64,000 nt of DNA from Mesorhizobium sp. (lineage in GTDB: Bacteria > Pseudomonadota > Alphaproteobacteria > Rhizobiales > Rhizobiaceae), in contig SAJS01000001.1 in assembly GCA_004017535.1 (NCBI GenBank), forward strand, positions 806,001 to 870,000. Reading direction: 5' to 3'. Shown piece after piece: positions 61,274-64,000 of this stretch. The stretch's first letter is position 1. Every line of letters begins with the position of its first letter. The notes under the pieces are model-generated. The model saw only the letters and a program-made list of their open reading frames with translations, was not told where the DNA came from and did not search any database. Made by a program: the position numbers and the translations under genes.

Positions 61274-62083
61274 TTACGATGAAGCCTTCTTCAGGGCGCC
61301 GCCCAGCGATTGGATAAAGGCCTTGCTCGTCAGCGTGGCACCCGAGATGATGTCGACGTCGGCGCTTTGCGCGCTGATCGCCTCGTCGCGCAGCATGGGC
61401 AACGCCTGCCGATTGATGCTTACGGAGGTGCGGCGATCATTGGGGTACTTTAATACCTTGAGCGCCGTCAGTCGGCCGCCCTGAACGAGCGCCTGGATCT
61501 GGATGATGCCGTAATACGCGTCGGCCGCTGGACCGGTGTAGACACCGTCGGCATAGCCGCCGGCCGCCAGCTTCATGCCGGTATGAATGACGCGCGCTTT
61601 GGCTTGCGGATATTCGGGTCGCGGCTGAGGGATCGGAATGTAGACCGCTGGTGTCACCGCGAACGTAGGCGCATCCGGCGTTGGCGCACTCTCGGCTGCC
61701 GGGGCGGGATCTTGCTTCGGTGGTGGCAGAGGCACCAGCTTCGCGGCCTGGGGTGGACTGACGATGGCCGGCTCCGACTTTGCCGCGGCTGCGATCGACG
61801 ACGTGGTGTCCGCATTCACCTCGATCGGCATCTGTGGAGGCCGCTCCGGCTGATCATCTTGGGGAACTACGCGCCGCGACCTCGCTGGCGCTATGACCGG
61901 ATCGGCCGACGCCGATGGCACGGTCGATGGAAGGGATGGCTGTGCAGTGCCCTGCGTTGCGGCATTGGCGGCGCCACCCATATCGACCAGGTCGTTGGCA
62001 GGCGGGGTGCCTGCCTGATCCCAGACATAAGCGCCCGACGAGGCGATCACGAAAAGCGATAAGGCGATTTGTTTCATAAGCAT
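61274..62083 (-). CDS. FMN-binding domain protein with covalent flavinylation motif
   Basis: A 269-aa exported or membrane-anchored protein. The N-terminus MLMKQIALSLFVIASSGAYVW is a signal or anchor. A long Pro/Ala-rich linker (~30-165) leads to a C-terminal FMN_bind domain: GGYADGVYTGPAADAYYGIIQIQALVQGG and the motif DIISGATLTSKAF, in which the Thr of SGAT (~T250) is the expected ApbE modification site. It is the first gene of a three-gene operon with apbE and the NqrB/RnfD-FNR fusion. It should receive electrons outside the cytoplasm; the terminal acceptor is unknown. Confidence 0.9.
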   Translation of the reverse strand: MLMKQIALSLFVIASSGAYVWDQAGTPPANDLVDMGGAANAATQGTAQPSLPSTVPSASADPVIAPARSRRVVPQDDQPERPPQMPIEVNADTTSSIAAAAKSEPAIVSPPQAAKLVPLPPPKQDPAPAAESAPTPDAPTFAVTPAVYIPIPQPRPEYPQAKARVIHTGMKLAAGGYADGVYTGPAADAYYGIIQIQALVQGGRLTALKVLKYPNDRRTSVSINRQALPMLRDEAISAQSADVDIISGATLTSKAFIQSLGGALKKASS

Positions 62084-62155
62084 TGAATCCCGGCTTCAGG
62101 GCCGCGCAACAGCCGGACCGTCGCATGCCCTCTCTCAGCAATATCGCACGAGTTA

Positions 62156-62175
62156 GCTGACAGCTGGCTGTCAGC
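62156..62175. promoter_or_regulatory. Perfect TGACAGC-type inverted repeat before the flavin operon
   Basis: GCTGACAGC-TG-GCTGTCAGC is a 9-bp perfect inverted repeat, 70-90 bp upstream of the FMN-binding protein start. A further GCTGTCA occurs at 62247-62253. The half-site equals that of the direct repeats before the PepSY two-component operon. Confidence 0.6.
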
Positions 62176-62223
62176 GCGCCTGACCTGCGAAAAGTGCTGC
62201 ATCGGCGAAAATGGCGGGGGTTT

Positions 62224-62237
62224 TTGACCTGGATCAG
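62224..62237 (+). promoter_or_regulatory. Candidate FNR/FixK-like box upstream of the VIT gene
   Basis: TTGACCTGGATCAG matches TTGA-N6-TCAG, two deviations from TTGAT-N4-ATCAA. Its centre is about 103 bp before ATG 62334, so regulation is plausible but weaker than for usp. Confidence 0.45.
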
Positions 62238-62333
62238 GGTATAGCTGCTGTCAGCAAGCTATGAAGCTGCATTCCCCGCTTGCCGATCTGGAGGCGATAC
62301 CGTGGCAACATCCAACTGTTCATCACCTCGATC

Positions 62334-63029
62334 ATGAGCCGACTTCACACTGAAAATCATCTCGTGTCGCGCATCGGCTGGCTACGAGCCGCGGTGCTCG
62401 GCGCCAATGACGGCATCGTTTCGACGGCCAGCTTGATCATCGGGGTCGCTGCTGCCAACGCGACCACGACCAACGTGCTGGTGGCCGGCGTAGCCGGCCT
62501 TGTGGCAGGCGCGATGTCGATGGCCGCCGGCGAATATGTATCCGTCAGTTCCCAGGCCGACACCGAGAAGGCGGATCTCGCCCGCGAGCGCAAGGAATTG
62601 GCGACCCAGCCCGAATTCGAGCGACAGGAGCTTGCCCAGATCTATATCGATCGCGGCGTGGAGCCTCGGCTGGCGTTGCAGGTGGCTGACCAGCTGATGG
62701 CCAAGGACGCTCTTGGCGCTCATGCGCGTGACGAACTCGGTATATCCGAGGTGACCGCCGCACGACCAATCCTGGCCGCTCTGGCTTCCGCTGCGGCGTT
62801 TTCAATCGGTGCGGTCATGCCTCTGGCGATGGTGCTGATTTCGCCGCCCTCGAGGCTTGTTGCCGTTGTCTCGATTGCATCGTTGCTGTTCCTGGCGGTG
62901 CTGGGCGCAATCGGCGCGAGGGCCGGCGGCGCCAATGTTTGGAAGGCGACAGCTCGCGTCACCTTTTGGGGAGCGCTGGCGATGGCCCTGACGGCCGGCA
63001 TTGGCGCGATGTTCGGTACGACGGGCTAA
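62334..63029 (+). CDS. VIT1/CCC1-family metal transporter
   Basis: Membrane transporter related to plant VIT1 and yeast CCC1, which move Fe2+ or Mn2+ out of the cytoplasm. The N-terminus has RIGWLRAAVLGANDGIVSTASLIIGVA, the family signature; GLVAGAMSMAAGEYVSVSSQADTEKADLARERKEL leads into the cytosolic metal-binding helices, and three hydrophobic segments follow. ATG 62334 (231 aa) is chosen from family length; a TTG at 62280 also opens the frame and neither has a clear ribosome site. Its stop codon coincides with the first base of a family B repeat. Confidence 0.9.
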   Translation: MSRLHTENHLVSRIGWLRAAVLGANDGIVSTASLIIGVAAANATTTNVLVAGVAGLVAGAMSMAAGEYVSVSSQADTEKADLARERKELATQPEFERQELAQIYIDRGVEPRLALQVADQLMAKDALGAHARDELGISEVTAARPILAALASAAAFSIGAVMPLAMVLISPPSRLVAVVSIASLLFLAVLGAIGARAGGANVWKATARVTFWGALAMALTAGIGAMFGTTG

Positions 63030-63078
63030 TGCATGTCGCCCAAAGGTGCGCAGCGGTTTTGGGGGGAACGACATGCAT
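63029..63078. repeat. Intergenic palindromic repeat, family B, copy 2
   Basis: ATGCATGTCG at the left and CGACATGCAT at the right are exact inverted repeats around the core CCCAAAGGTGCGCAGCGGTTTTGGGG. It shares its ends and core with 10025-10070 and starts on the last base of the VIT stop codon. Confidence 0.85.
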
Positions 63079-63090
63079 CAAAGCAAAGAC

Positions 63091-63134
63091 CTAAGGCGCG
63101 TCGACTGAGTCCGTTTCAGCGCAACACGCTTTAG
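63091..63134. repeat. Second hairpin attached to the family B repeat
   Basis: CTAAGGCGCGTCG and CAACACGCTTTAG form an imperfect 13-bp inverted repeat around GTCCGTTTCAG. With the preceding palindrome it looks like a two-hairpin composite element. Confidence 0.6.
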
Positions 63135-63154
63135 GCCGGCGGGTTTCATCCCGG

Positions 63155-63168
63155 TTGATCGAGATCAA
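63155..63168 (+). promoter_or_regulatory. FNR/FixK box upstream of the DUF6455 gene
   Basis: TTGATCGAGATCAA is an exact TTGAT-N4-ATCAA site centred about 58 bp before the ATG at 63220, a good position for activation. Confidence 0.85.
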
Positions 63169-63219
63169 TGCCGCGAGCTGCTTGGATGGCAATGATTGCC
63201 GCCTGAGGAGTGTGCCGGC

Positions 63220-63480
63220 ATGAGCTTTCTCGATTATCTGATGGGCGTTGACGCCAGAATCGCCTTGATGGGACGCATGATGCAGAAAACGGGCGTCGAC
63301 AGGCAGCTGCGGGTCGTGGCCGATCACGTCGCCGTCACCAATCGCGCCGTGGACCGGTGCCGCTCCTGCGGCCACCAGGATGAATGCGCGGCCTGGCTCG
63401 ACGAAACCGAGCATGCGGATCACCCGCCGCCCTATTGCCGCAATGGCGACTTGATCGCGCGTTTGCAGTCTCTCCGTTGA
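63220..63480 (+). CDS. DUF6455-like small Cys-rich protein
   Basis: An 86-aa cytosolic protein: MSFLDYLMGVDARIALMGRMMQ then a Cys motif RCRSCGHQDECAAWLDE and a fourth Cys in PPPYCRNGD. The C-x2-C-x5-C...C layout suggests a metal or iron-sulfur site; related short proteins are annotated DUF6455 in rhizobia (from memory). GAGGAG at 63205-63210 supports ATG 63220. With the exact FNR/FixK box upstream, it is likely induced at low oxygen. Function unknown. Confidence 0.78.
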   Translation: MSFLDYLMGVDARIALMGRMMQKTGVDRQLRVVADHVAVTNRAVDRCRSCGHQDECAAWLDETEHADHPPPYCRNGDLIARLQSLR

Positions 63481-63639
63481 TCGAGCACCGACGCGGCGGC
63501 CTTGATGAGTTGCCGCGGTGAGCCACCCGGGCTACCGAGAATGGGCGGCTTTGTTCGCGTGACGAGTGGGGAGGCGTTGACGATAGTCGGCGCCGGTGGG
63601 ACTTCTGCAGTCGACAGGGACGTGTACGAGGCAGGCGGT

Positions 63640-64000
63640 TTGGACAATCTGCATCTTCTGGAAGCATTTCTGCTTTTTGCCGCGCCAGGGCCGACCAACG
63701 CTCTTCTGGCGGCAGGCGCCGTCAAGCGGCAGAACGCCACCACGCTGCTTGCCGCGCAGGCATGCGGATACGGGATCGCGGCAGCCTTCTGGCTTTCGCT
63801 ACGTTCCTTGGTGCCGTCTGCCACTGTTCAGATGGTTCAACTGGTTGCCGCAGCGTGGCTGGTGATCCTTGGCTTTCGCCTGTTGGCGGCCAAGCGCGCA
63901 GAGGCAACGGAAAACGGCGGCGGCATCTTCATCCTGGCAACCACCGTCCTCAACCCGAAGGCGTTCATCTATTGCGTGGCCATCGTGCCGATGGACATCG
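63640..64000 (+). CDS. LysE/RhtB-family amino acid exporter, 3'-truncated by window edge
   Basis: Partial membrane protein: LHLLEAFLLFAAPGPTNALLAAGAVKR contains the PGPTN motif near the N-terminus that marks LysE/RhtB exporters. Hydrophobic segments continue (TLLAAQACGYGIAAAFWLSL, MVQLVAAAWLVILGFRLLAAK) and FILATTVLNPKAFIYCVAIVP holds the conserved NPKA motif. The start is uncertain: TTG 63640 or GTG 63622 are possible. The end lies outside the window. The gap from 63481 to 63639 shows no clear gene. Confidence 0.8.
   Translation, partial: MDNLHLLEAFLLFAAPGPTNALLAAGAVKRQNATTLLAAQACGYGIAAAFWLSLRSLVPSATVQMVQLVAAAWLVILGFRLLAAKRAEATENGGGIFILATTVLNPKAFIYCVAIVPMDI

Overview
The window is a GC-rich chromosomal segment of a rhizobium, most likely Mesorhizobium or a close Phyllobacteriaceae relative. 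This is inferred from gene content (GcrA, class I lysyl-tRNA synthetase, chvE-gguABC with a GbpR-like regulator, haem-PAS FixL with FixJ, long-form dCTP deaminase, a SAM-II riboswitch before metZ) and from short palindromic intergenic repeats of a rhizobial type. Nearly every base belongs to a gene. I see no transposase, integrase, phage structural gene or CRISPR array.

Layout. 1-6.6 kb: beta-oxidation operon (two acyl-CoA dehydrogenases, thiolase, FadJ-type multifunctional enzyme, hot-dog thioesterase). 6.7-11.4 kb: S24-type repressor, degenerate nuclease-fold protein, lysyl-tRNA synthetase, TerB-like protein, solute-binding protein. 11.6-14.0 kb: luxR-luxI-crotonase quorum-sensing cluster; a decayed 180-bp tandem duplication lies between luxR and luxI, and the crotonase lacks both hydratase glutamates. 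14.1-18.5 kb: ppk2, phoR, phoU, corA. 18.6-27.2 kb: gcrA, argD-argF, hslO, apaG, a GT21 glycosyltransferase, metZ under a SAM-II riboswitch, dcd. 27.3-33.8 kb: gguC-gguB-gguA-chvE sugar operon and a divergent LysR gene. 33.9-48.1 kb: mixed housekeeping genes (Arg-rich exported protein, tRNA-Gly(CCC), histone-deacetylase-like enzyme, MATE pump, cysteine synthase, pyrD, a CrbSR-like two-component pair, mscL, aminotransferase, hemA).

48-64 kb reads as a low-oxygen/redox block: hsp20, fixJ-fixL, universal stress protein plus Mg2+ P-type ATPase, DUF2231 protein, a PepSY/response-regulator/kinase operon, an FMN-binding protein with ApbE and an NqrB/RnfD-FNR fusion (a predicted flavin-based membrane electron-transfer module), a VIT-type metal transporter and a DUF6455 protein. 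Five TTGA-N6-TCAA-like FNR/FixK boxes lie in this block, two of them exact TTGAT-N4-ATCAA. A TGACAGC motif recurs before both the PepSY operon and the flavin operon.

The strongest candidates for something undescribed are the luxI-linked crotonase without catalytic glutamates, the argD leader (terminator inside an Arg-rich small ORF ending TAATG on argD), inverted heptamer arrays between two convergent gene pairs, and the flavin electron-transfer module with its possible regulatory link. All functions are inferred from sequence by eye; no database search was run.
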